DNA of 64,000 bases, from assembly GCA_037200445.1 (NCBI GenBank), contig JBBCGH010000001.1, positions 62,001-126,000 on the forward strand. Direction: 5' to 3'. The notes beneath the pieces are model-generated. The model made no database searches, was not told the DNA's origin, and worked only from the letters and a program-made list of their open reading frames with translations. Positions 47,277 to 55,838 of this stretch are shown one piece after another. This stretch comes from Alphaproteobacteria bacterium. Its GTDB lineage: Bacteria; Pseudomonadota; Alphaproteobacteria; Rhizobiales; Xanthobacteraceae. The position numbers and the translations under genes are program-made. Numbering within the stretch: position 1 is the first letter of the stretch; every line of letters starts with the position of its first letter.

Positions 47277-48161
47277 ATGGAAAAGCGCGCTCTCTTCGGC
47301 CACAAGTTCCTGCCCTACTGGCTGCTCGTTCCGCAGCTCATCATCACGCTCGTCTTCTTCTATTGGCCGGCGAGTCAGGCGGTCTGGCAGTCGTTTCTGT
47401 TGGAGGACGCGTTCGGGCTTTCGACGCGCTTCGTCGGCTTCGAGAACTACCGCGCGCTGTTGAGCGATCCGTCCTATTTCCACACCATCGTCACCACGAT
47501 CGTGTTCTCCGGCTCGGTCGCGATCCTCTCGCTCTCCTGCGCACTGCTGCTCGCAACGCAGGCCGACAAGCAGCTTGCCGGCGCCGGCATCTATCGCACG
47601 CTCTTGATCTGGCCCTATGCGGTCGCACCTGCGGTCGCGGGCGTGCTCTGGGCATTCATGTTCCAGCCCTCGCTTGGCATCGTGGCGCGCGGCTTGCGCG
47701 ATTATCTCGGCATCGACTGGAATCCGCTGCTCAACGGAAATCACGCCATGATCCTGGTGGTGATGGCCGCCACCTGGAAGCAGATCTCCTACAACTTCCT
47801 CTTCTTCCTCGCCGGGTTGCAGGCGATCCCGCGCAGCGTCACCGAAGCTGCGGCGATCGACGGCGCGCGTCCGATGCGCCGCTTCTGGACCATCACGTTT
47901 CCGCTGCTCTCGCCGACCACGTTTTTCCTGCTGATCGTCAACATCGTGTACGCGTTCTTCGACACGCTCGGCCTGATCGACGCGATGACTGGCGGCGGCC
48001 CCGCGAAGGCGACCGAAACACTCGTCTTCAGAGTCTACGCGGACGGGAAGCTCGGCGGCGATCTCGGCGGCTCGGCGGCGCAATCCGTCATCCTGATGAT
48101 CATCGTGATCGCGCTGACGGCGATCCAGTTCCGTTATGTCGAGAAGAAGGTGACCTACTGA
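47277..48161 (+). CDS. ugpA: ABC transporter permease (UgpA-like)
   Basis: Inner-membrane permease of 294 aa with six predicted helices. The cytoplasmic coupling loop [20 protein letters not shown] is the EAA motif that contacts the ATPase. The N-terminus is [20 protein letters not shown]. The ATG at 47,277 is chosen because earlier codons come from the repeat. The TGA overlaps the next ATG (TGATG). Confidence 0.92.
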   Translation: MEKRALFGHKFLPYWLLVPQLIITLVFFYWPASQAVWQSFLLEDAFGLSTRFVGFENYRALLSDPSYFHTIVTTIVFSGSVAILSLSCALLLATQADKQLAGAGIYRTLLIWPYAVAPAVAGVLWAFMFQPSLGIVARGLRDYLGIDWNPLLNGNHAMILVVMAATWKQISYNFLFFLAGLQAIPRSVTEAAAIDGARPMRRFWTITFPLLSPTTFFLLIVNIVYAFFDTLGLIDAMTGGGPAKATETLVFRVYADGKLGGDLGGSAAQSVILMIIVIALTAIQFRYVEKKVTY

Positions 48162-48916
48162 TGAGCGTGATGTGGAAGGAGCTGACCGCCGAAGACCTGC
48201 GCGCCAAGGCTAGCGAGAACGCGATCGTGGTGCTCCCCGTCGCCTCAATGGAGCAGCACGGGCCGCATCTTCCGGTCGGCGTCGACACGTTCCTGTGCGA
48301 GGCGGTGTGCAAGGCTGGCGCCGAGCTTGCCGTGCAGTCGGTACCGTGCGTCGTCGCGCCGACGCTGTGGTGCGGCATGGCCGAGCATCACATGGCGTTC
48401 GGCGGCACGTTCACGTTCGACATCCCGACCTATCAGGCGGTGCTCGGCGCGTTCCTCAGCAGCATCAAACGGCACGGCTTCAGGCGGGTCTTCATCGTCA
48501 ACGGCCACGGCGGCAACATCGCGGCGCTCAACGCATTCCTCCCCGACCTGACGCGGGGAACTGGATTGCTGCTCTACGCCACCACCTATTTCGAACTCTC
48601 CAAGGCCGATCTCGCGCAATTCCTCGAGGATCAGAAGTCCGTCCATCACGCCTGCGAGGTCGAGACCTCGATGATGATGGTGGTGGCGCCCGGTACCGTG
48701 AAGCACGACCGGATGCCGGAAGCGTTCGGCATGCTCAACGGCGATCCGCGCAAGGCCTATCCGGCGTCGCGCTATCTCCCGTTCAAGGACAATCTGACGG
48801 CAACCGGCGTGATCGGAGACGCGCGTCGCGCCAATGCCGACAAGGGCAGAAAGCTGCTCGATGTCTGCGCCGAAGGCCTCGCCGCCACGCTGAAGAACAA
48901 AGAGATGTGGGCCTGA
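48161..48916 (+). CDS. Creatininase-family amidohydrolase within the ABC operon
   Basis: 251-aa protein of the creatininase/MftE family, metal-dependent amidohydrolases of cyclic amides. The metal-site motif SMEQHGPHLPVGVD (Glu31, His33, Asp42), VNGHGGNIAAL and CEVETSMM are present. It overlaps the stop of the upstream permease and the start of the downstream permease (TGATG at both ends), so it is made together with the transporter. This suggests that the imported compound, or a product of it, is an amide or lactam; that is inference. Confidence 0.87.
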   Translation: MSVMWKELTAEDLRAKASENAIVVLPVASMEQHGPHLPVGVDTFLCEAVCKAGAELAVQSVPCVVAPTLWCGMAEHHMAFGGTFTFDIPTYQAVLGAFLSSIKRHGFRRVFIVNGHGGNIAALNAFLPDLTRGTGLLLYATTYFELSKADLAQFLEDQKSVHHACEVETSMMMVVAPGTVKHDRMPEAFGMLNGDPRKAYPASRYLPFKDNLTATGVIGDARRANADKGRKLLDVCAEGLAATLKNKEMWA

Positions 48917-49764
48917 TGGTCGAGAACCGCCCGTTCAACAACCTGCTGCCGCACCTCATTCTTTGGGTGGGCATCGCGATCGTGGCGTTTCCGGTCTATC
49001 TCGCGTTCATCGGCTCGACCCACGAGGCCACGATCATCGCCAACGGGCAGATGCCGTTGACGCCGGGCGGGAAATTTCTCGAAAACTACTACCGCACGAT
49101 CTTCATCGGCACGAGCGGCACCACGCGCGAGCCGGTTTACACGATGCTGGTCAACTCGTTCATCATGGCGGTGGTGATCGCCGTCGGAAAGATCTTCATC
49201 TCGATCCTGTCGGCCTACGCGATCGTCTATTTCCGCTTCCCCTTCCGCATGACCGCGTTCTGGGTGATCTTCATCACGCTGATGCTGCCCGTCGAGGTGC
49301 GCATCTATCCGACCTACAAGGTCGCCTCCGACCTCAACATGCTCGACAGCTATGCGGGACTCACCTTGCCGCTGGTCGCCTCCGCGACCGCGACGCTTCT
49401 GTTCCGGCAATTCTTCATGACGGTGCCGGACGAACTGGTCGAAGCCTCGCGCATCGACGGCGCGGGGCCGTTTCGCTTTTTCTTCGATACGCTGCTGCCG
49501 CTCGCACGCACCAACATGGCGGCGCTGTTCGTGATCCTGTTCATCTACGGCTGGAACCAGTACCTCTGGCCGCTGCTCATCACCACGCGCGACGATATGC
49601 AGACGATCGTGATCGGCATCAAGAAGATGATCGTCACCTCGGACGCGCTGACCGAATGGCAGCTCGTGATGGCTACCGCAATGCTCGCGATGCTGCCGCC
49701 GGTGCTGGTGGTCATCGGAATGCAGAAGCTGTTCGTGCGCGGCCTGGTGGAGACGGAGAAATAG
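48916..49764 (+). CDS. ugpE: ABC transporter permease (UgpE-like)
   Basis: Second permease, 282 aa, with the coupling motif EASRIDGAGPFRFFFDTLLP. The N-terminal helix is HLILWVGIAIVAFPVYLAF. Its ATG overlaps the preceding stop, and the ATPase gene begins directly after its TAG. Confidence 0.92.
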   Translation: MVENRPFNNLLPHLILWVGIAIVAFPVYLAFIGSTHEATIIANGQMPLTPGGKFLENYYRTIFIGTSGTTREPVYTMLVNSFIMAVVIAVGKIFISILSAYAIVYFRFPFRMTAFWVIFITLMLPVEVRIYPTYKVASDLNMLDSYAGLTLPLVASATATLLFRQFFMTVPDELVEASRIDGAGPFRFFFDTLLPLARTNMAALFVILFIYGWNQYLWPLLITTRDDMQTIVIGIKKMIVTSDALTEWQLVMATAMLAMLPPVLVVIGMQKLFVRGLVETEK

Positions 49765-50823
49765 GTGGCTGAAGTCATACTCAAGGACGTCCGCAAGGTC
49801 TACGCCGGCGGCGTCGAGGCCGTGAGGGGCGTCTCGTTCGACGTACCGGACGGGCACTTCTGCGTCATGGTCGGCCCATCGGGCTGCGGCAAGTCCACGC
49901 TGCTGCGCATGATCGCCGGCGTCGAGACCATATCGTCAGGCGAGGTGCGCATCGGCGAACGCGTCGTCAACGAGATCGAGCCGTCCGAGCGCGACATCGC
50001 GATGGTGTTCCAGAACTACGCGCTCTACCCGCACATGCGCGTCTACGACAACATGGCCTACGGCCTGCGCAACCGCAAAACGCCGAGACCTGAGATCGAC
50101 AAGCGCGTGCGCGAGGCCGCGCGTATCCTCGAAATCGAGCAGCTGCTCGACCGCAAGCCGCGCCAGCTCTCCGGCGGGCAGCGCCAGCGTGTCGCGATGG
50201 GCCGCGCGATCGTGCGGCGGCCGAAGGCGTTCCTGTTCGACGAGCCGCTGTCGAATCTCGACGCCAAGCTGCGCGTCTCGACGCGCGTCGAGATCCGCAA
50301 GCTGCAGAAGGAGCTCGGCACGACGTCGATCTATGTGACGCACGACCAGCTCGAAGCGATGACGCTCGCCGACATGCTGGTGGTGATGAACGCGGGCCGC
50401 GTCGAGCAGATCGGCGCCCCGCTCGAAGTCTACGAGAAACCCGCGACCACGTTCGTCGCGACCTTCATCGGCGCACCCGCGATGAACTTGCTGAAGATGG
50501 AAGGCGCCGAACCCGCGCTGCTGCTCGGAAACGGCCGCATTCCGCCCGAAGGCGCGATCGTCGGCATCCGGCCCGAGGATCTGGAGCTGACGAAGGCAGG
50601 CGCGAAGCCGGATGACGGCATCACGCTGCCCCTGACGGTTGCGGCGGTGGAGCGGGTTGGGCCGGAGAGCTTCGTCTATGGAACGCTCGACCGCGGCGAT
50701 AACATCATCGTCCGCACACCGGGAACCCTTGCGCCTGCGCCCGGCGAACGGGCGGTCGCGCTCGCCTCCCGGGCAAAACTGCATGTCTTCAGCGCGGACG
50801 GGCAGCGCCGGCTGACAGCGTAA
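49765..50823 (+). CDS. ugpC: ABC transporter ATP-binding protein (UgpC-like)
   Basis: ATPase of the carbohydrate-uptake CUT1 class, 352 aa with a GTG start directly after the permease stop. Walker [10 protein letters not shown] (about 37-45), signature [14 protein letters not shown], Walker [17 protein letters not shown] and H-loop [10 protein letters not shown] are complete. A C-terminal regulatory OB domain follows ([10 protein letters not shown]). It powers the adjacent permease pair. Confidence 0.93.
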   Translation: MAEVILKDVRKVYAGGVEAVRGVSFDVPDGHFCVMVGPSGCGKSTLLRMIAGVETISSGEVRIGERVVNEIEPSERDIAMVFQNYALYPHMRVYDNMAYGLRNRKTPRPEIDKRVREAARILEIEQLLDRKPRQLSGGQRQRVAMGRAIVRRPKAFLFDEPLSNLDAKLRVSTRVEIRKLQKELGTTSIYVTHDQLEAMTLADMLVVMNAGRVEQIGAPLEVYEKPATTFVATFIGAPAMNLLKMEGAEPALLLGNGRIPPEGAIVGIRPEDLELTKAGAKPDDGITLPLTVAAVERVGPESFVYGTLDRGDNIIVRTPGTLAPAPGERAVALASRAKLHVFSADGQRRLTA

Positions 50824-50833
50824 CTTGATGTCA

Positions 50834-51985
50834 CTACAACAACGTCGCCGCCATCGCACCCGCGACGACCGGCAACTGCAGAGGCTGATTAAGAACCTGC
50901 GTTAAGGCCTCCCTGTGAAGTTCATTGGCGTGCCCGGCGTAAATGCCACGATGACGATAGACGTCATTCCGGAGCTTGGGATCGTAGCTTTCATCCAAGA
51001 CTACCCAGGCGATCGGCTTCGCTATCCTCGTGCACAGCTTGTCGAAAGTCTCTATCAAATACTGAGGCTCGAATTCCTCGGAATCGACAGCGAAGACCAA
51101 CTCCCCGACGACTGATTTGGGCTCGCTCGCCCATTTGAGCGCTATATCGTGCAGCTCGGGTTCGGTCATGGCTGTCAAATCGAGCTTTCGAAGATGAATC
51201 TTTCGGTGAGGAAAGTCGGCGCTCTGCTGCGCAAGAATATCTCCAACAATGTCCGCGAGACCGGCGCTCTTGAAGGCGTTCAGCAGAACGAACTCGCAAT
51301 CAGGGAAAGCGCCGCGATCGCGTAAACCCGCAAAGGCTGAGTCTGGTGTGATTTCGGCAGCAATGATCGGTGCGTGGCGTAGTCGATTGACCGCAGCGTA
51401 AATCGTGTGCCACCCGTGGCGCTGCTGTTCCAGTTTTTCGCGCGCGCCCCGAGATTCCTCTATTCGCCGCTGGACCTCCAGCAACTCGGTGCAATTTTCC
51501 CGGAGCGCCTCGACCACCTGGAGCCGCTGCATCACAGGCTCGGGGATGGCCGAAGGCTCCTCGCCAGAATGCAAGCGAAGATCTTCGCGAAATGAGGCGA
51601 TCTCCTGCTTCGCTACTTCGAGAATCTCTGTGCGGCGAGCCGAATCGCGAATCTTGTGGAAGCGATCGCTAAGAAACTCCTCGGCGATGTCTAACGATTG
51701 CGTATCGATATTCTTACTGCCGCGCTCGTTCGGTGGAAGCGCGCGGTAAACACGCTCCACCTCCTCTTGGAGATCGCGCACGCGTTCGTCCACGACCTCA
51801 TAAAGCTTGCTGACGCCTCCACGTCGGCCACTCCTCTGTTCACCGGCAGCCTGGAAGAAACGCTGGTCTCTCTCCAGCACTGTTCGGACTGTGTGAGGAT
51901 TGACGGACGCCGTTTTGGCAAGCTGGTCGACCGTGAACGCGTCGAGGCTTAGCGCGCCGCTCAGTACCTTCAAACGTTCCAACAT
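50834..51985 (-). CDS. Winged-helix / coiled-coil protein of unknown function (cassette gene 3)
   Basis: 383 aa, not recognised. The N-terminus is a predicted winged helix (about 8-75; DAFTVDQLAKTASVNPHTVR is a clear helix-turn-helix pattern). Residues about 75-200 are charged and coiled-coil-like. The C-terminal 180 residues alternate strands and helices (CEFVLLNAFKSAGLADIVGD, AIAWVV-like strands) as in a Rossmann-like fold, but no signature motif is visible. GAGAGGAAAG precedes the ATG at 51,985. It lies 91 bp downstream of the HExxxH gene. It could be the cassette's regulator or its sensor. Confidence 0.7.
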   Translation of the reverse strand: MLERLKVLSGALSLDAFTVDQLAKTASVNPHTVRTVLERDQRFFQAAGEQRSGRRGGVSKLYEVVDERVRDLQEEVERVYRALPPNERGSKNIDTQSLDIAEEFLSDRFHKIRDSARRTEILEVAKQEIASFREDLRLHSGEEPSAIPEPVMQRLQVVEALRENCTELLEVQRRIEESRGAREKLEQQRHGWHTIYAAVNRLRHAPIIAAEITPDSAFAGLRDRGAFPDCEFVLLNAFKSAGLADIVGDILAQQSADFPHRKIHLRKLDLTAMTEPELHDIALKWASEPKSVVGELVFAVDSEEFEPQYLIETFDKLCTRIAKPIAWVVLDESYDPKLRNDVYRHRGIYAGHANELHREALTQVLNQPLQLPVVAGAMAATLL

Positions 51986-52076
51986 GGTCTTTCCTCTCAG
52001 GGCGGTCCAACATGACCTTTCCTCCTCATGGCTACGGCTCTTATATTCATTTGCCAAACGAATAACAATAGGAAGG

Positions 52077-53258
52077 TTAAAAAAGTTCTACTAGAAAACG
52101 GTAACAATCTTGGTGCCTCTCCACGTACCGAGTTAATGCCCCCTCGGCTCGCGCTCTTCCCGGACGGTAATATTCTACTCCCGAAGCGAGATTCTGGGCC
52201 AGTGTTCGGCACAAATCGAACTTCTTTGTCACCGTAAACTCGTTCAAATCCAAAGAGTTAAGGCCGAAGGACAGTCTGTACATCATGTGCTGCGCCTCTT
52301 CAGGCGAGCACCGCGACTTCAGGAAGTCGTAGGTCTTGCTCGCAGCACTGACCCCTCGCACCAAACTGGCCGGCGCAGTCTTGGGATCGACGCGCTCACC
52401 GTGAACGAAGCTCCCGGTTGTGCACATAGCTTGAAGATGTGGAAGCGCCGAGGCGCTTTCTCGCGAGGTCGGCGCAGTGCCCCTTTTCAGGTCATCAAGC
52501 ACCATCGATACGATCCAGTCCATCCACCCCTCGGTGAACGCGTCGTACTCCTGCAAAGTGGGTCTTTTTTTCGTGCCCTGAAGCCCCGCGAATGCATGAC
52601 AGATGCACTCGTGGAGCAAAACGTAGAGACACGCCAAATAACTCTGCCAATCAAAGGCACCTACGTCGAGGACCAGTTCGACTGCCGACCGGCGCTCTTG
52701 CTTCGACTTGTCATACGGAGTGGCCGCGCCATTTACGCGCACGCGGCCCACTGAGGCCCCAGGCGCCAAAAGGCCGGTGGAAAAAGATACCTCAATATCT
52801 CCCACGCCAGCAAAGACACGATAATACGCATTGGCGATCCGTTCTGCTTCCCTGAAAATCAGCATGAAGGGAGCAATGCAGCTGCCGCCTTCTGTAACGA
52901 TCGCATCGTCCCGCATCGAGCCGTTGCATATTTTTCCGCCCGCGCAGGTGGCACAGGATACTTCCGCAGAACGTTTGGCCAGCGCACTTGCCATGTCCTG
53001 CATGGTGACTGTCGCCGGGATCGACGAGAGACCGGTCAGATGGTCGGAAATGTACTTGGTTTGCGTTCTAAACCACTGATCGAGAGGCTCTGTATTTTGC
53101 TGCGCGACAAGCGCTTCGTTGGAGCGCTTGACCATTTCATCAAGCACGACCCCGAGACGTTTGTCGTCGTCATATACCGAAAGGGCATCGAACGACTCGA
53201 ACGCACTGTGGCGTCCGATCAGCGCCTTTCGCTCCGCCAGCGACAGATGCTTTGGCAT
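52077..53258 (-). CDS. HExxxH metallopeptidase-like protein with Cys cluster (cassette gene 2)
   Basis: 393 aa, not assigned to a family. Residues 216-221 read HECICH inside the hydrophobic helix LYVLLHECICHAFAGL, giving HExxxH, the zinc motif of M49 peptidases. Glu243 (FTEGWMDWIV), 26 residues after Glu217, is placed to be a third ligand as in gluzincins. A separate Cys cluster, Cys102-x2-Cys105-x5-Cys111 (SCATCAGGKIC), may bind a second metal. There is no signal peptide. Composition is AT-richer than the flanking genes. The gap to the upstream small gene is 16 bp, so the two are co-transcribed. Peptidase activity is inference. Confidence 0.7.
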   Translation of the reverse strand: MPKHLSLAERKALIGRHSAFESFDALSVYDDDKRLGVVLDEMVKRSNEALVAQQNTEPLDQWFRTQTKYISDHLTGLSSIPATVTMQDMASALAKRSAEVSCATCAGGKICNGSMRDDAIVTEGGSCIAPFMLIFREAERIANAYYRVFAGVGDIEVSFSTGLLAPGASVGRVRVNGAATPYDKSKQERRSAVELVLDVGAFDWQSYLACLYVLLHECICHAFAGLQGTKKRPTLQEYDAFTEGWMDWIVSMVLDDLKRGTAPTSRESASALPHLQAMCTTGSFVHGERVDPKTAPASLVRGVSAASKTYDFLKSRCSPEEAQHMMYRLSFGLNSLDLNEFTVTKKFDLCRTLAQNLASGVEYYRPGRARAEGALTRYVERHQDCYRFLVELF

Positions 53259-53274
53259 TGGATCTTTGAAACGA

Positions 53275-53628
53275 CTACTTCTTCTTTTTCTTCTTGGCAG
53301 TTGCTGCCGATTTGCTGGCTGCTGGCTTGAGGCCGAACTTGCGCTCCAGCCGCGGTAGCAAAAGCTTCGACCAAAGATCGATCAGGATCTTCTTGGCGAC
53401 TGGCGCGAGGACGATCGTGATGACTGCACCCGTGACAACGTCAAAATGCGCTGGAACTTTCACGGAGATCAGATCGCGTCGCTTGCCACGAGGCAATTTC
53501 TCCACGTCGATGCCGGCATCCGCCGCGTCCTCTTGCAGGCCGGGGTCGGTTGTCAGTTGTGCCCAGAGCTTGTCGAGCTCGCGATTGAAGTCGTCCGGTG
53601 AGACAGATTTGAGCAGATAGCGGTTCAC
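53275..53628 (-). CDS. Small protein with hydrophobic helix and poly-Lys tail (cassette gene 1)
   Basis: 117 aa with a GTG start at 53,628, preceded by GGGAGG. Residues 1-60 look soluble and acidic. Residues 64-92 form a long amphipathic/hydrophobic segment (VVTGAVITIVLAPVAKKILI) that could insert in or lie on a membrane. The tail ends AATAKKKKKK. It is the first gene of a three-gene minus-strand cassette. Membrane targeting or an effector role is possible; no homologue is recognised. Confidence 0.6.
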   Translation of the reverse strand: MNRYLLKSVSPDDFNRELDKLWAQLTTDPGLQEDAADAGIDVEKLPRGKRRDLISVKVPAHFDVVTGAVITIVLAPVAKKILIDLWSKLLLPRLERKFGLKPAASKSAATAKKKKKK

Positions 53629-53639
53629 GGCATCCTCCC

Positions 53640-53690
53640 AAGGCCACTACCGGAGTATAATATCAGGAAGTTCCAGCAATTTTAAGTAAT
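53640..53690 (-). promoter_or_regulatory. AT-rich promoter region of the three-gene cassette
   Basis: Minus-strand TATACT (53,654-53,659) or TATTAT (53,657-53,662) can serve as a -10 box in an AT-rich stretch. The short palindrome GGAAGTTCC (53,666-53,674) lies just upstream of it, where a repressor would block RNA polymerase. The winged-helix protein of the cassette is a candidate to bind it. Confidence 0.35.
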
Positions 53691-53747
53691 ACCTCGCGCC
53701 GCGTCATGGTGCGACTAACCGCCTGCTTTGGCACGCTTTCTCCTGTT

Positions 53748-53777
53748 CTTGAACCCTTAACCGGGTGCCACCATATT
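53748..53777 (+). promoter_or_regulatory. RpoH (sigma-32)-type heat-shock promoter of hsp20
   Basis: CTTGAA at 53,748-53,753 and CCATAT at 53,771-53,776 are spaced as in alphaproteobacterial RpoH promoters (TTGAAC-17 bp-CATATT). The predicted transcript starts about 90 bp before the hsp20 ATG, leaving a structured leader. Confidence 0.6.
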
Positions 53778-53822
53778 GTGGGGCACCGGACCGGCCGCGG
53801 CAGCGTGCCGAGCCGCGCCGGT

Positions 53823-53880
53823 AGAGGCGCCTGAGAAGGGCCTCTCAAAGTCGCTCCGAGGAGGGCTTTGAAAGGAAATG
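53823..53880 (+). promoter_or_regulatory. Candidate RNA thermometer in the hsp20 leader
   Basis: CCTCTCAAAG (53,841-53,850) is complementary with one mismatch to CTTTGAAAGG (53,866-53,875), which contains the Shine-Dalgarno sequence AAAGGA of hsp20. A competing upstream stem, AGAGGC (53,823-53,828) with GCCTCT (53,840-53,845), shares part of the anti-SD strand. Rhizobial small heat-shock genes are known to use ROSE-type thermometers, so temperature-controlled translation is likely. Confidence 0.5.
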
Positions 53881-54303
53881 ACCCGAGTTCCGTCGCTCTC
53901 AAGTCCGTTCCTGCTGGGCTTTGACGAAATCGAGCGCGTCCTCGACCGCGTCACTAAAGCGGCCGACGGCTATCCGCCCTACAACATCGAGCGGTTGCCG
54001 CGCGACGAGCGCGATCCGGAGCGGTTGCGCATCACGCTGGCGGTGGCCGGCTTCACGCGCGAGCAGCTCGATGTTTCGACCGAGGAAAGCCAGCTGGTGA
54101 TCCGCGGCCGGCAGCAGGACGACAAGACCCGGGAGTATCTTCACCGCGGCATCGCGGCGCGTCAGTTCCAGCGGACCTTTGTGCTGGCTGACGGCATTGA
54201 AGTCCTGGGAGCGGACCTGAAGAACGGCCTGCTGTCGATCGACCTCGCACGCCCGGAACCCGAGCGTGTGATCAAGACGATCAACATCAGGAACGAGGAA
54301 TGA
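53878..54303 (+). CDS. hsp20: Small heat-shock protein (Hsp20/alpha-crystallin family)
   Basis: ATP-independent holdase chaperone of 141 aa. The alpha-crystallin domain spans about 38-135 (RLRITLAVAGFTREQLDVSTE, LVIRGRQ). The C-terminal I-x-I-like tail is INIRNEE. The N-terminal arm SPFLLGFDEIERVLDRV is typical of rhizobial class A sHsps. GAAAGGAA precedes the ATG and is predicted to be masked by a hairpin. It is followed by DUF1150, a common rhizobial pair. Confidence 0.92.
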   Translation: MTRVPSLSSPFLLGFDEIERVLDRVTKAADGYPPYNIERLPRDERDPERLRITLAVAGFTREQLDVSTEESQLVIRGRQQDDKTREYLHRGIAARQFQRTFVLADGIEVLGADLKNGLLSIDLARPEPERVIKTINIRNEE

Positions 54304-54331
54304 GGCATCGACCAGAAAGGAGTCGAGGGCC

Positions 54332-54607
54332 ATGAATACGAACAATACCGAGAGCCGTACGACCGACATCCACGAGATTTCCCCCGAGGCGCTGGCCGGG
54401 CTCGGCGGAGGCAAGCTCGCCTACGTCAAGACGATCCGCTCCGAGGATGTGCAGAAGCATTTCCCGCAGGCGCCCGAGCTCGCTCCGGGATCGCTGCTCT
54501 ATGCGCTGCACGCCGCCGACGGCACGCCGATCATGCTCACCGACAGCCGCGAGGCGGCGGTCGCGAATGCGTGGAGCAATGAGCTCGAGACGGTGAGCGT
54601 GCATTAA
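54332..54607 (+). CDS. DUF1150-family protein
   Basis: 91-aa protein of the DUF1150 family, characterised by ISPEALAGLGGGKLAYVKTIR and TDSREAAVANAW. It follows hsp20 with 28 bp between and a clear AGAAAGGAG site, so it is co-expressed under heat shock. Its biochemical role is unknown. Confidence 0.88.
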   Translation: MNTNNTESRTTDIHEISPEALAGLGGGKLAYVKTIRSEDVQKHFPQAPELAPGSLLYALHAADGTPIMLTDSREAAVANAWSNELETVSVH

Positions 54608-54611
54608 CGGC

Positions 54612-54746
54612 GCTTCCGTGTCCCGGGCGCAGCGCAGCATGCAATGATGCGCTGCTGACCCGGGACCCCGGTTTCTCCCGAACAAAAGCGAACCGGGGTC
54701 CCGCATCTGCGACGCATCACTTTGTGCTGCATCGCGAGCGGGACAG
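54612..54746. repeat. Intergenic repeat, CAGCAGCGCATCATT family, copy 3
   Basis: GTGTCCCGGGCGCAGCGCAG, GCAATGATGCGCTGCTGACC and a second hairpin GACCCCGGTTTC...CGAACCGGGGTC make a compound structure ending AGCGGGACAGGAG. It matches the repeats at 546 and 47,113. It lies between convergent genes. Confidence 0.75.
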
Positions 54747-54749
54747 GAG

Positions 54750-55724
54750 TTACTGTGACCCCTCCAATCCCAGCTTCTTCACCAGCCCGCCCCACTTCTC
54801 CTGCTCGGATTTCCGATAGGCACGCAGCCCCTCGATCGACGGCGAGTCGAACGGAATCAGCCCGATCGTCTCGATCTTCTGCTTGATCTCGGGATCCGCC
54901 ATGATCCGCTTCATCTCGTCGTGCAGTTTGTCGACGATCTCGCGCGGGGTCTTGGCCGGCGCGAGCAGCATGTGCCACGATACCGCTTCGAAGCCGGGCG
55001 CGGTGTCGGCCAGCGGCGGAACGTCAGGCAGCAATGGAAGGCGCGTGAGCGACGACACGGCGAGCGCGCGCAGCTTGCCATCCTTGATCAGCGGGATCGA
55101 TGCGCCCGCCTCGGCCCAGCCGAGTGCGATGTGGCCGGCCGCGATGTCCTGGATCGATTGCGGCGTCGCGCGATACGGCACATGCGTGATCTCCAGCCCG
55201 AACTGGTTCTTCATGAACTCCATCGAGAGATGCTGCGCGACGCCGGCACCGGGCGATGAATAACTGAGCTTGCCCTGATTCTGTTTGATGTAGGCGACGA
55301 GCTCCGCGACATTCTTCGCCGGGATATCGGGGTTGACCACCAGGATGAACGGCGATTTCACGTAGAGCGAGATCGGGATGAAATCGCGATCGGGATCGTA
55401 GGTTACCTGCTTGAACAGCGTGAGATTGATCGCCATCGCGGACGAGGTCGACACGAGCAGCGTGTGCCCGTCGGGCGGCGCGGCCGCGACCGCATTGGCG
55501 GCCAGCATCAGCGAGGCGCCCGGGCGATTTTCCACGATCACCGGCTTGCCGAGACTCTGCGACAGCTTGTCGGCATAGAGCCGTACCAGCACGTCCATGC
55601 CGCTGCCGGCGGCAAGCGACACGATGATGGTGACGGGGCGGTTCGGGTATTGCGCGTGCGCCGGCGCGCCGCAGGTCATCAGCACAAACGCAACGACGGC
55701 AGCACGTGCCACGGCACGAAGCAT
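54750..55724 (-). CDS. Bug-type (tripartite tricarboxylate) substrate-binding protein
   Basis: Periplasmic binding protein of 324 aa. The signal peptide ends near residue 24 (GAPAHAQ). YPNRPVTIIVSLAAGSGMDVLVRLYADKL and VIVENRPGASLMLAANAVA are the Bug/TctC signatures. GGGAGGA lies upstream of the ATG at 55,724; earlier codons are repeat-derived. These proteins bind small carboxylates. No TctA/TctB membrane genes are adjacent, so it is an orphan. Confidence 0.9.
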   Translation of the reverse strand: MLRAVARAAVVAFVLMTCGAPAHAQYPNRPVTIIVSLAAGSGMDVLVRLYADKLSQSLGKPVIVENRPGASLMLAANAVAAAPPDGHTLLVSTSSAMAINLTLFKQVTYDPDRDFIPISLYVKSPFILVVNPDIPAKNVAELVAYIKQNQGKLSYSSPGAGVAQHLSMEFMKNQFGLEITHVPYRATPQSIQDIAAGHIALGWAEAGASIPLIKDGKLRALAVSSLTRLPLLPDVPPLADTAPGFEAVSWHMLLAPAKTPREIVDKLHDEMKRIMADPEIKQKIETIGLIPFDSPSIEGLRAYRKSEQEKWGGLVKKLGLEGSQ

Positions 55725-55744
55725 CGTGATCCTCCCTCGCAGTT

Positions 55745-55832
55745 CGTCATGCGCGGACTTGATCCGCGCATCCATCATTGAAGGGCAAGTTTTATGAGAT
55801 GGATTGCCGGGTCAAGCCCGGCAATGACGATA
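55745..55832. repeat. Inverted repeat, CGGGTCAAGCCCGGCAATGACGA family
   Basis: TCGTCATGCGCGGACTTGAT with CCGCGCATCCATC at one end and GATGGATTGCCGGGTCAAGC with CCGGCAATGACGA at the other form a large imperfect inverted repeat with two stems. It lies between ptsN and the binding-protein gene. Confidence 0.7.
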
Positions 55833-55838
55833 GTACGA

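Noticed and set aside
52028-53358. Several short plus-strand open frames across the cassette
   Set aside because: They are antisense to the HExxxH gene, lack ribosome binding sites and have no recognisable domains.
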